From an uncultured Senegalimassilia sp. (GTDB lineage Bacteria > Actinomycetota > Coriobacteriia > Coriobacteriales > Eggerthellaceae): 15,089 nt of DNA. A model generated the notes under the pieces. It saw nothing but the letters and a program-made list of their open reading frames with translations. It was not told where the DNA came from and ran no database searches. This document shows positions 8,858-14,639 of the stretch, piece after piece. Within the stretch, counting starts at the first letter, position 1; each line of letters opens with the position of its first letter. The stretch lies in contig CAKUJT010000060.1 of assembly GCA_934661765.1 (NCBI GenBank), positions 1-15,089 of the forward strand, in the 5' to 3' direction. The translations under genes and the position numbers were made by a program.

Positions 8858-8881
8858 TTCTCACCTCTGCTTATAATCTTT

Positions 8882-9355
8882 TTATGCTGCTTCCAAACTG
8901 TTTATACTCATATCTGATTCATTTACAACGTCATAATTACGCTTCATTTCTTCCTCAAAAGCTCGTTTCCAGAGATACATTTCCGCTTTTTCTTTATCAC
9001 ATCTGATATATGTGCCTTCTTTCGGAAGATCCAGACGATCAATGTCCTTCATCTGTACGCTTTCACTTTTTTCATTTCCGCATATGTCCATAATAATCTT
9101 CCAGCCCTTTTTTCTGCTAAGAAAAACTGATGCAATATCCATTTTCTCTTCAATCAATAAATGAAGTAAGGCTATATTACACGGAACAATAACCCAAGAT
9201 TGTTCATACCGAATGTCTATGCACAAGCAAAGATATATATTTGCATACTCATCACGGCATAAAAACAAAACCGGTTCCTGTTCAAATTCATAAAATACAT
9301 ATTCTAAATACAGATTTCCTATTTCCGTCACATTTTCAAAGTAACTTTTCTTCAT
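8882..9355 (-). CDS. Uncharacterised 157-aa protein between the ART-like gene and the SecB-like gene (antitoxin candidate)
   Basis: No firm family assignment. The N-terminal half is strand-rich and hydrophobic (PVLFLCRDEYANIYLCLC around 28-45). A middle segment, WVIVPCNIALLHLLIEEKMDIASVFL, follows. This resembles from memory a DUF6575-like domain, but that is unverified. The C-terminal third is charged and helical (KAFEEEMKR-type composition) and ends in a flexible tail. In TAC systems the antitoxin carries a C-terminal chaperone-addiction segment recognised by SecB, and this tail could play that part (inference). The ATG at 9355 has AGAGGT upstream and lies inside the 3' end of the preceding gene (20-nt overlap), so the two are translationally coupled. 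Confidence 0.7.
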   Translation of the reverse strand: MKKSYFENVTEIGNLYLEYVFYEFEQEPVLFLCRDEYANIYLCLCIDIRYEQSWVIVPCNIALLHLLIEEKMDIASVFLSRKKGWKIIMDICGNEKSESVQMKDIDRLDLPKEGTYIRCDKEKAEMYLWKRAFEEEMKRNYDVVNESDMSINSLEAA

Positions 9356-9779
9356 CTTTTTTATCTACCTCTTTAAAATAAAATTGAGGTGCTCCACCTT
9401 TATATACCCACCAGTCAACGTGTGTATTATCTCTTTCTTCTCTTTCAGATGTAAGCTGACTCGGCCCACAGCTTCCTTCCGTTACACCTTTTGCAATGAA
9501 TGCACGGGGATGATGACGCATAAACACATCCAACGCATATTGTGCTTCCGAATATTGCATATTACAAGAAGTCGAATACGTCCCTGGTGCTTTTAAATTT
9601 AATCTTTTCTTTGGAGGAATAAGGCCTCTTTGAATTTCCTCATATGTACTGATAAAACTCTCTCTGTCAAGTATTCCATTCTTTATCACTCTGTATACGT
9701 CTTTATTGTCCTCCCTGGCATCTTCAGGCAATATTTCAGTCTCGAATTTTTCAGGAAAGCAATCCGGAAATTCTTTCAT
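9336..9779 (-). CDS. Uncharacterised 147-aa protein with ADP-ribosyltransferase-like motifs (toxin candidate)
   Basis: This is the first gene of the SecB-like operon. The family is not recognised with certainty. It shows VYRVIKNG with R30, GTYSTSCN with STS at 69-71, AFIAKGVTEGSCGPS (93-107) and EREERD (112-117). This is followed by THVDWWVYKGG and QFYF. An arginine, then STS, then ExE, each about 40 residues apart, is the order and spacing of R-S-E class ADP-ribosyltransferases. However, the strand expected after ExE fits better if D122 is the acidic residue, so the assignment is tentative. No signal peptide or membrane segment is present. The ATG at 9779 has only a weak purine-rich site. 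A promoter lies 76 bases upstream, and the following gene overlaps by 20 nt. Confidence 0.7.
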   Translation of the reverse strand: MKEFPDCFPEKFETEILPEDAREDNKDVYRVIKNGILDRESFISTYEEIQRGLIPPKKRLNLKAPGTYSTSCNMQYSEAQYALDVFMRHHPRAFIAKGVTEGSCGPSQLTSEREERDNTHVDWWVYKGGAPQFYFKEVDKKDEEKLL

Positions 9780-9854
9780 TTTTCATCTCTTTTCAATTAA
9801 CACCTAACATCTCAACTCTTCCCAAAGTATTTATTCTTATAGCTTATTGGTTTC

Positions 9855-9883
9855 ATTTTACAGCTCGGCTTATTGAATATCAA
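9855..9883 (-). promoter_or_regulatory. Sigma-A-type promoter of the SecB-like three-gene operon
   Basis: The minus strand has TTGATA (9883-9878), a 17-base spacer and TAAAAT (9860-9855), each one or two mismatches from consensus. Transcription would start near 9848, about 69 bases before the ATG at 9779. This gives the three-gene unit its own promoter, independent of neighbouring glycan genes. Confidence 0.6.
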
Positions 9884-9973
9884 CTATTTTCCTGTAATTT
9901 ATAAAGATTTAACTTTTCCCGTCTGTCTTTTACAACTATTCGGCAGCAAATATCCTGTGAGACATTTTGCCTC

Positions 9974-10007
9974 GTAACTGTGATGGTACTAAACAGTTAC
10001 ATTTTTT
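9974..10007 (+). terminator. Orphan hairpin plus T-run, terminator- or attenuator-like
   Basis: GTAACTGT (9974-9981) pairs perfectly with ACAGTTAC (9993-10000) around an 11-base loop, followed by ATTTTTT. No plus-strand gene lies upstream. It may end a short leader or small RNA from a possible TTTACA-16-TATCCT promoter (9929-9956), or be an attenuator for the GT8 gene. The stem is AT-rich, so strength is uncertain. Confidence 0.4.
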
Positions 10008-10030
10008 CTCTTTCATCCTGTCCTATATTA

Positions 10031-10039
10031 TGCTATAAA
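10031..10039 (+). promoter_or_regulatory. Possible extended -10 promoter for the GT8-GT2 pair
   Basis: TGCTATAAA fits the extended -10 consensus TGnTATAAT with one mismatch. No good -35 lies 16-18 bases upstream (tttcat or ctttca). Transcription would start near 10046, about 115 bases before the ATG at 10162. TATACT near 10111 is a weaker alternative. Confidence 0.3.
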
Positions 10040-10131
10040 TGTGTTAGACTATTTTCTTTTCATATATGATGATGTTGCTGATTGATTACATGTCTGTTTA
10101 ATTACATCTTCTATACTTTAGAAAATTTGTG

Positions 10132-10148
10132 CCGCCGCCTGGCGGCGG
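10132..10148 (+). promoter_or_regulatory. GC-rich perfect palindrome just before the GT8 ribosome binding site
   Basis: CCGCCGCC, a central T, then GGCGGCGG form an uninterrupted inverted repeat in otherwise AT-rich DNA. As RNA it would fold into a seven-pair all-GC stem with a three-base loop. It ends four bases before the GGAG of the GT8 gene (10152-10155), so it could limit ribosome access, or it may belong to a dispersed palindromic repeat family. Confidence 0.45.
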
Positions 10149-10161
10149 AATGGAGATTTTT

Positions 10162-11145
10162 ATGAATATTGTATACATTGCCACAGATTCTTATGTTTCC
10201 ATGCTCGGGATTTCCCTGTTCTCTTTGCTTGAAAACAATAAAAGTATGGAGCAACTAAGTATATATATCTTGTCCACGGATCTTAGCCAAACTAATCAAA
10301 ACGTTTTGCGACAAATGGCAGATCCATACCACCGTCAGCTGCATTTTGTGCAGATTGGTGATTATCAGAGTGCTTTTTCTGCTGGCACAAACACTTCCGG
10401 CTTTCACCCCATTGTATTAGCCAGGCTGCTTCTCACCAGATACCTTCCACAGGAAGTGCATACTGTTCTTTATCTGGACTGCGATACTATTATCCATGGA
10501 TCTCTTGATGCTATGGAGCCCGCAGATTTTTGCAGGACTGATTATGCCTTTGCAGCAGTACCGGAAGTGTATATGCCTTCTGCTCAGAAGTCCTTTATTG
10601 GACTTGCAGAAAAAGATATTTATTATAACTGCGGAGTGCTTCTTATAAATATGGACTACTGGCGCAGACAGGAGCTCTGCCAGGATTTTGTAGACTACTA
10701 TACACAAATGAACGGAAAGCTTATGTATAATGATCAGGATATCCTGAATCACTGCTGCCAGGGGCATATCCTTACCTTAAGCCAAACCTATAATTTCGCC
10801 CCGGTATTATATTATTTCCCCTATTATTTTATCCGTAAATATCAGCCGGCATACAAGGTTTCCAGTCGTACAACATATAAAGAAATCATCCGACATCCTT
10901 CCATTATTCATTACCTAGGTGAAGAACGCCCCTGGGTACACGGCAATTTCAGTCCATATCGGAAGGTATATGATTTCTATAAAGCGCAGACGCCATGGAA
11001 AAACACTCCTATGATCTATGGAAAAGAAAAGGTATTGTTCTGTTATCATATTCTAAACCTGATTACTGCGATATTCCCCTGGTTCCGCAGACTTTTTACA
11101 AAATGTATAGGAATCCGTTATTATCAGTTCACAAAAAAAGATTGA
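10162..11145 (+). CDS. GT8 family glycosyltransferase
   Basis: This 327-aa retaining glycosyltransferase belongs to the LgtC/WaaJ-like GT8 family. It shows MNIVYIATDSYVSMLGISLFSLL at the start, metal-binding LYLDCDTIIHGSL (103-115) and YYNCGVLLINMDYWR (154-168). NDQDILN (190-196) and HYLGEERPW (250-258) follow; the last corresponds to the HxxGxxKPW motif. All key GT8 residues are visible. Substrates are usually UDP-glucose or UDP-galactose. The C-terminal 50 residues include a hydrophobic stretch with basic ends (ILNLITAIFPWFRR), which probably docks on the membrane. I chose ATG 10162 because GGAG is eight bases upstream and the conserved strand begins there. A GTG at 10129 would place the GC palindrome within the coding region and add an odd PPPGGG stretch. 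Confidence 0.92.
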   Translation: MNIVYIATDSYVSMLGISLFSLLENNKSMEQLSIYILSTDLSQTNQNVLRQMADPYHRQLHFVQIGDYQSAFSAGTNTSGFHPIVLARLLLTRYLPQEVHTVLYLDCDTIIHGSLDAMEPADFCRTDYAFAAVPEVYMPSAQKSFIGLAEKDIYYNCGVLLINMDYWRRQELCQDFVDYYTQMNGKLMYNDQDILNHCCQGHILTLSQTYNFAPVLYYFPYYFIRKYQPAYKVSSRTTYKEIIRHPSIIHYLGEERPWVHGNFSPYRKVYDFYKAQTPWKNTPMIYGKEKVLFCYHILNLITAIFPWFRRLFTKCIGIRYYQFTKKD

Positions 11146-11160
11146 GTATAAGGAGTTGTT

Positions 11161-12096
11161 ATGAACGATCCAAAGGTACACATTTTATTATCCACATATA
11201 ATGGTTCCAATTATATTCTGGAACAACTGCACAGTATTTTTCAGCAAACCTATCAGAATTTCACTCTTTTTATCCGTGATGATGGATCCTCCGATAATAC
11301 CCTGGCATTGATTGACCAATATAAAGAGCAGCATCCGGAATACACCTCCAAAATCAATATACTGCCCAACCTTTCCAACTCAAACCTGGGCTATATGGAA
11401 AGCTTCTGGACTCTTCTTCAAAAGTGTGGCAATGCTGATATCTATTCCTTCTGTGACCAGGATGATGTCTGGCTTCCTGATAAGCTTATGCAGGGTGTCA
11501 AATTTCTTACTGCACATGATAACAGCCTGCCTCTCCTTTATTTTTCCAGCTTTTATCTTTGTAATGAAGATCTTTCTCAAAGATCACCTGCACCTCAGGT
11601 TTCCCTTCCTATCGCTTTTAAAGATGTGCTTTTTTATACACCCGCTTTTGGGTTTTCTATTATGATCAATGAGTGCCTGAGAAATACTGCCCTGAAGATT
11701 TCTGACCGCAGGAATCTTCCTCATGATGGATGGATGCAGAAGTTGGCCGCGGCTTTCGGCAAAATCCTATATGACCCCACCCCAACTGCCTATTATCGCC
11801 GTCACGGTCTGGCTGTGACTACTGAAAATCAAAGCACAAGATCTTTGATCAGAAACTGGATTTCTCATGATATCCTGGGAAGTTCCATGTCTGAAACCCA
11901 TTATGTTATCTCCCGTTTTTATCAGGAATATGCTTCTTCTGTATCAGAAGAGAATCAAAAAATCCTGAAATTATTCGGAACAGACCAAAAAGGACTTATC
12001 ATCTGGTGGAAGCGTCTTACTTATAGACCTCATCTTCGTCCAACAGCTGGCGGTCGACTTGCCCTGAAGATCTGTTTTTTCCTGAACAGATACTAA
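11161..12096 (+). CDS. GT2 family glycosyltransferase, rhamnosyltransferase-like
   Basis: This 311-aa protein has HILLSTYNGSNYILEQLHSIFQQT at the N-terminus and FIRDDGSSDNT (37-47). SNLGYMESFWTLL follows, then the DxD-position motif FCDQDDVWLPDKL (97-109). The mid-region LPHDGWM is the acceptor-side histidine-aspartate motif of this subgroup, and YRRHG follows. The pattern is that of the RfbF/rhamnosyltransferase-like GT2 branch, although the donor sugar cannot be proven. AAGGAG precedes the ATG by six bases, and the gene begins 15 nt after the GT8 stop, so the two form one transcript. A strong terminator follows. Likely role: adding a sugar to a surface glycan. Confidence 0.92.
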   Translation: MNDPKVHILLSTYNGSNYILEQLHSIFQQTYQNFTLFIRDDGSSDNTLALIDQYKEQHPEYTSKINILPNLSNSNLGYMESFWTLLQKCGNADIYSFCDQDDVWLPDKLMQGVKFLTAHDNSLPLLYFSSFYLCNEDLSQRSPAPQVSLPIAFKDVLFYTPAFGFSIMINECLRNTALKISDRRNLPHDGWMQKLAAAFGKILYDPTPTAYYRRHGLAVTTENQSTRSLIRNWISHDILGSSMSETHYVISRFYQEYASSVSEENQKILKLFGTDQKGLIIWWKRLTYRPHLRPTAGGRLALKICFFLNRY

Positions 12097-12121
12097 AATA
12101 TTAAGAAACATTGAACGTGCA

Positions 12122-12177
12122 AAAACCTTCAAATCACTGTGTGAACCATTTATCACTTTCAGTAATTTGAAGGTTTT
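12122..12177. terminator. Bidirectional terminator between convergent glycosyltransferase genes
   Basis: AAAACCTTCAAAT (12122-12134) and ATTTGAAGGTTTT (12165-12177) form a perfect 13-pair stem around a 30-base loop. On the plus strand the stem leads into TTTTCTTTATTT. On the minus strand it leads into GGTTTTTG. It can therefore stop both the GT8-GT2 transcript and the convergent GT2 transcript. Confidence 0.75.
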
Positions 12178-12221
12178 CTTTATTTCCTTTATTCTGAATG
12201 TTTTTCCCGTACTAGGACAAG

Positions 12222-13007
12222 TTACTTTTCATAACTCTTATATCCGATCTTATAGAACCGCATCAGAAGCTTCACCACCGGTGCCGGCCAGAACTTTCCG
12301 AACATCTCCAGTTCTTCCCTGGTCTTTTCCTGATTCTTCAGGCAGGCCTTTGTGGTGGCGCCATCATGAATCCTGTAGTAGAACAATTCTTTAGGAATAT
12401 AGGTAAATCTTCCCTTTTTCCTGGCGATCTGGACAAACACATCCCAGTCCAGTGCGTAATGATAGCCAGACTGGAAAATACTTTTCCCAAGTATGGCCTT
12501 ATGATAGCATACAGACGGACAGCAGATCCCGTTTCCCAGTGACTGCACTCCCAGCTTGACCCAGCGCTTATCTGCCAGACACGAGATCCTGAGGGGCAGC
12601 TTCATGATCTGCTTGATCAGAAGACTTACATCCCACCGAACCTGCTGGTGCTGGTTGATAATGCGGTAATCCGTCATGGCGATCAGCGTATCCGGATGCT
12701 TTCCCAGATACTGATCCATATATTTCAGATAATCCCGATGATAAATATCATCCTGATGGGTAATGGTCACGTATTCTGTCTCAGCCTGGTCATAGGCATA
12801 ATTCCAGTCATCCTGAAGGCTGCTGGTGCCTTCTCTCACGTAATATGGCAGGTGATATTTCTCTGCCAGATCACGAATGTAGTCACTGGGTGTGGATGTA
12901 CATACGATCACCCTGGACTTTACCGACTGCTGTACTACAGACCGGATGCTTTTCTCAAGATATGGGGATTGCCCATATGCACATACCGCAAATGTATGAC
13001 TGATCAT
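12222..13007 (-). CDS. GT2 family glycosyltransferase
   Basis: This 261-aa protein starts HTFAVCAYGQSPYLEKSIRSVVQQS and has VIVCTSTPSDYI in the nucleotide-binding position. The canonical DDGS is therefore replaced by a T/S-rich loop, seen in one GT2 branch. VTITHQDDIYH (80-90) is in the DxD position. ALDWDVFVQIARK and YRIHDGATTK supply the acceptor-side motifs. The family is secure; the sugar is not known. The gene is noticeably more GC-rich than the toxin gene just upstream, which ends 36 nt before it. No obvious promoter lies in that gap, so it may be read from the toxin-antitoxin promoter. The start is assigned to ATG 13007 with AGAGG very close upstream. Confidence 0.88.
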   Translation of the reverse strand: MISHTFAVCAYGQSPYLEKSIRSVVQQSVKSRVIVCTSTPSDYIRDLAEKYHLPYYVREGTSSLQDDWNYAYDQAETEYVTITHQDDIYHRDYLKYMDQYLGKHPDTLIAMTDYRIINQHQQVRWDVSLLIKQIMKLPLRISCLADKRWVKLGVQSLGNGICCPSVCYHKAILGKSIFQSGYHYALDWDVFVQIARKKGRFTYIPKELFYYRIHDGATTKACLKNQEKTREELEMFGKFWPAPVVKLLMRFYKIGYKSYEK

Positions 13008-13043
13008 AAGCCTCTAACCTGCCTTTTGTCTTGATTTCTCCAC

Positions 13044-13775
13044 CTATTTGCATTTTGTCTTCACAAAAGCAACAATGTCATCATTTTTATCCATCACATT
13101 ACTATCTGCTTCTAATTCTTCAATAGATTTCCAAGCATATTTCTTACCGTCCAGTTCAAAAATATCACCTTTCATGCATTCTGGTACATCATTCAATGCA
13201 AGACTGTACAGTATATGTTTATATTGCTTATACACTTGATCACTTTCAGAATATTTACAATGGAGAGCACTGGTAACGTATGATGTTGTAACTTGCATTT
13301 TAACCAAATCACTTGCATGCTTATCTATATTTTCCTTGTTTGGATCTTCTGTTCGGTAATATGGAAATAACCAGCATTTCCATCTCTCATCATAAACCTG
13401 CAAATACTTACCCGTCGGATTTGTAATAGCCAATAGAGAAAATTCATGATATTTTTCTGACAAATGTTCTGTAACCAACTGCGTTATTTTCAATAGGTCA
13501 CTTTCAGACAAATCACCGATTTTCTTTTCCATTCGCCATTCATCCATTTGAATGATCCTGTCAATTCTTGCCCATGATTCTCTTGTCAATCCAGCTTCTT
13601 GCCAATCATCAATTCTAATACTGTACGGATTTTTCTTAGCTTTACTCGTAACCATCATGGCAAGAACAGCAATGGTATTTTTATCAATGACAATCGCTGG
13701 CCTGCGCTTTGATACTTTTATCTCCTGAAATGGGAACTGAGTCCACCATACTTCACCTAAATTATATTTTCCCAT
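13044..13775 (-). CDS. PemK/MazF-family toxin fused to a NUDIX-like C-terminal domain
   Basis: Residues 1-105 match the PemK/MazF endoribonuclease fold: GEVWWTQFPFQE (7-18), SKRRPAIVI (22-30), VTSK (42-45) and GLTRESWARIDRIIQM (62-77). These include the RRP loop and the serine/tryptophan motif of the active-site region. A MazF normally ends near residue 110-120. Here about 130 further residues follow: SLLAITNPTGKYLQVYDERW, CWLFPYY (134-140), and at the end KKYAWKSIEELEADS and NDDIVAFVK. This resembles a NUDIX fold, but no REXXEE Nudix box is present where it should be, so binding rather than hydrolysis is likely. ATG 13775 has AGGAGAG at ideal spacing; an in-frame upstream start (13835) would add 20 unrelated residues. 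It overlaps the antitoxin gene by 14 nt. Confidence 0.82.
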   Translation of the reverse strand: MGKYNLGEVWWTQFPFQEIKVSKRRPAIVIDKNTIAVLAMMVTSKAKKNPYSIRIDDWQEAGLTRESWARIDRIIQMDEWRMEKKIGDLSESDLLKITQLVTEHLSEKYHEFSLLAITNPTGKYLQVYDERWKCWLFPYYRTEDPNKENIDKHASDLVKMQVTTSYVTSALHCKYSESDQVYKQYKHILYSLALNDVPECMKGDIFELDGKKYAWKSIEELEADSNVMDKNDDIVAFVKTKCK

Positions 13776-13935
13776 CTTTTTTCTCTCCTTGTTTATAAAT
13801 CTCATCCCACTGATCTTCTTGCATCCACTCATCATCTAACGCTATATCATCTGCCTTCTCAGCACTTGCATATAGTCTGTCTCTATTTAATTCAATAAAA
13901 CGCTTGAAATCATTTATCTCTTTTACCATTTTCAT
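13762..13935 (-). CDS. Small acidic putative antitoxin of the PemK/MazF toxin
   Basis: This 57-aa protein, MKMVKEINDFKRFIELN at the start, is strongly acidic in its second half (DDIALDDEWMQEDQWDEIY). No DNA-binding domain such as AbrB or ribbon-helix-helix is visible. Its position immediately before, and 14 nt overlapping, a MazF-type toxin makes an antitoxin role likely. An acidic, largely disordered tail that wraps the toxin is the usual mode for MazE-type partners. ATG 13935 is supported by AAGGAG six bases upstream. A longer reading from 14016 has no ribosome binding site and would start upstream of the predicted promoter. Without homology the assignment depends on context. Confidence 0.72.
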   Translation of the reverse strand: MKMVKEINDFKRFIELNRDRLYASAEKADDIALDDEWMQEDQWDEIYKQGEKKDGKI

Positions 13936-13949
13936 GAATGCTCCTTTCC

Positions 13950-13969
13950 TATCAATGTGACAATTGATA
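13950..13969 (-). promoter_or_regulatory. Inverted repeat in the toxin-antitoxin leader, possible operator
   Basis: TATCAA (13950-13955), eight bases, then TTGATA (13964-13969) form a perfect six-base inverted repeat. It lies between the predicted transcription start and the antitoxin ribosome binding site. It could be an autoregulatory operator or a weak RNA hairpin. Only the symmetry supports this. Confidence 0.3.
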
Positions 13970-14006
13970 AATTTCCATTTCCTTATCAAAACAAGGCATA
14001 TAAAGT

Positions 14007-14035
14007 AGTGTATCACATAATTTTATCCGTAACAA
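14007..14035 (-). promoter_or_regulatory. Promoter of the toxin-antitoxin operon
   Basis: The minus strand has TTGTTA (14035-14030), a 17-base spacer and TACACT (14012-14007). The -10 is preceded by TG to give an extended element (TGATACACT). The predicted start is near 14000, about 65 bases before the antitoxin ATG. Confidence 0.6.
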
Positions 14036-14121
14036 TCATTTTCTATCAGTTATTCTACTTACCAAAATTTCAAAAATAAGTTACACCGTTTGTTTATATT
14101 GGTCTAAGATCCAACGGAATT

Positions 14122-14173
14122 AAAAACAAAAAATCGCCATGCTATAGTCTTGGCAGGCCATCTCACAGCGATT
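14122..14173 (-). terminator. Rho-independent terminator after the DUF2304 gene
   Basis: On the minus strand AATCGC (14173-14168) pairs with GCGATT (14137-14132), with a nested TGGC/GCCA hairpin inside. A T-rich run (TTTTTTGTTTTTA) follows directly. It lies about 35 bases after the DUF2304 stop codon and upstream of the toxin-antitoxin promoter. Confidence 0.6.
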
Positions 14174-14205
14174 CGATTCCATATAATTATTTCTGCTTTT
14201 CTTTC

Positions 14206-14625
14206 TCAGGATGGCTTTCCTGATTCCCCCTCTATCTCTCCCTCACGTTCTTCCAGCTCACGGGTGATCTCCTCATCGTCATTCAGGCGGCGGTTGGCTG
14301 CCTTGGAGCGAAGCGCCACTTCGGCGGACAGGATAGAGATCTTCTCCTCCAGCTGGGACACGATAAGTGATAAGGTAAAGATCTTTTCCACCAGAAGGAA
14401 AATAATGATCACAAACACCAGGTTAGAGGGTGACATAAAGCCAAGATGCTTGCTCAATTCAAAGCAGATTTCCGGAAAAATGGCAAGGATAAGCAATACC
14501 GCTGCAAAAAAGATCCAGAAAATGGCATCTTCCATTTTGACCTTGAACTTCCGGATCTGCCGCAGGATCCAGATCACTGTGATCAATGCTGCTACTACCA
14601 GCAGCGCCCTTAATGTAATGGTCAT
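14206..14625 (-). CDS. DUF2304-family membrane protein
   Basis: This 139-aa protein has three hydrophobic helices (about 4-21, 34-52 and 67-90). A helical, charged cytoplasmic tail follows with the family pattern SQLEEKISILSAEVALR (89-105). It ends in a very acidic, probably disordered segment. DUF2304 proteins are usually encoded next to DPM1-like GT2 genes, as here, and probably assist the making or flipping of polyprenyl-phosphate sugars. That function is inferred from gene neighbourhood, not proven. ATG 14625 has AAAGGAGAG upstream and follows the GT2 stop by 14 nt. A terminator lies downstream, so it ends its operon. Confidence 0.85.
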   Translation of the reverse strand: MTITLRALLVVAALITVIWILRQIRKFKVKMEDAIFWIFFAAVLLILAIFPEICFELSKHLGFMSPSNLVFVIIIFLLVEKIFTLSLIVSQLEEKISILSAEVALRSKAANRRLNDDEEITRELEEREGEIEGESGKPS

Positions 14626-14639
14626 GGTCTACTCTCCTT

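Larger units (their letters stand above)
9884..10128. other. Intergenic stretch between divergent operons
   Basis: The gene-free gap runs from 9780 to 10161. It holds the minus promoter at 9855-9883, a plus-strand hairpin with a T-run at 9974-10007, a possible plus promoter around 10034, and a GC-rich palindrome at 10132-10148. No ORF with a ribosome binding site, tRNA or CRISPR-like repeat was seen in the rest. Confidence 0.5.

Noticed and set aside
10417..10767. Open frame of 116 codons on the minus strand
   Set aside because: It is antisense to the GT8 gene over its DxD region and has no ribosome binding site or recognisable domain.
13044..13440. Active Nudix hydrolase
   Set aside because: The region resembles the fold, but the GX5EX7REUXEEXGU box is absent, so I do not call a hydrolase.
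13776..13835. Longer toxin start at 13835
   Set aside because: The extra residues have no MazF similarity, while the ATG at 13775 has an ideal AGGAGAG site.
13936..14016. Longer antitoxin start at 14016
   Set aside because: It overlaps the predicted promoter and lacks a ribosome binding site; ATG 13935 follows AAGGAG.
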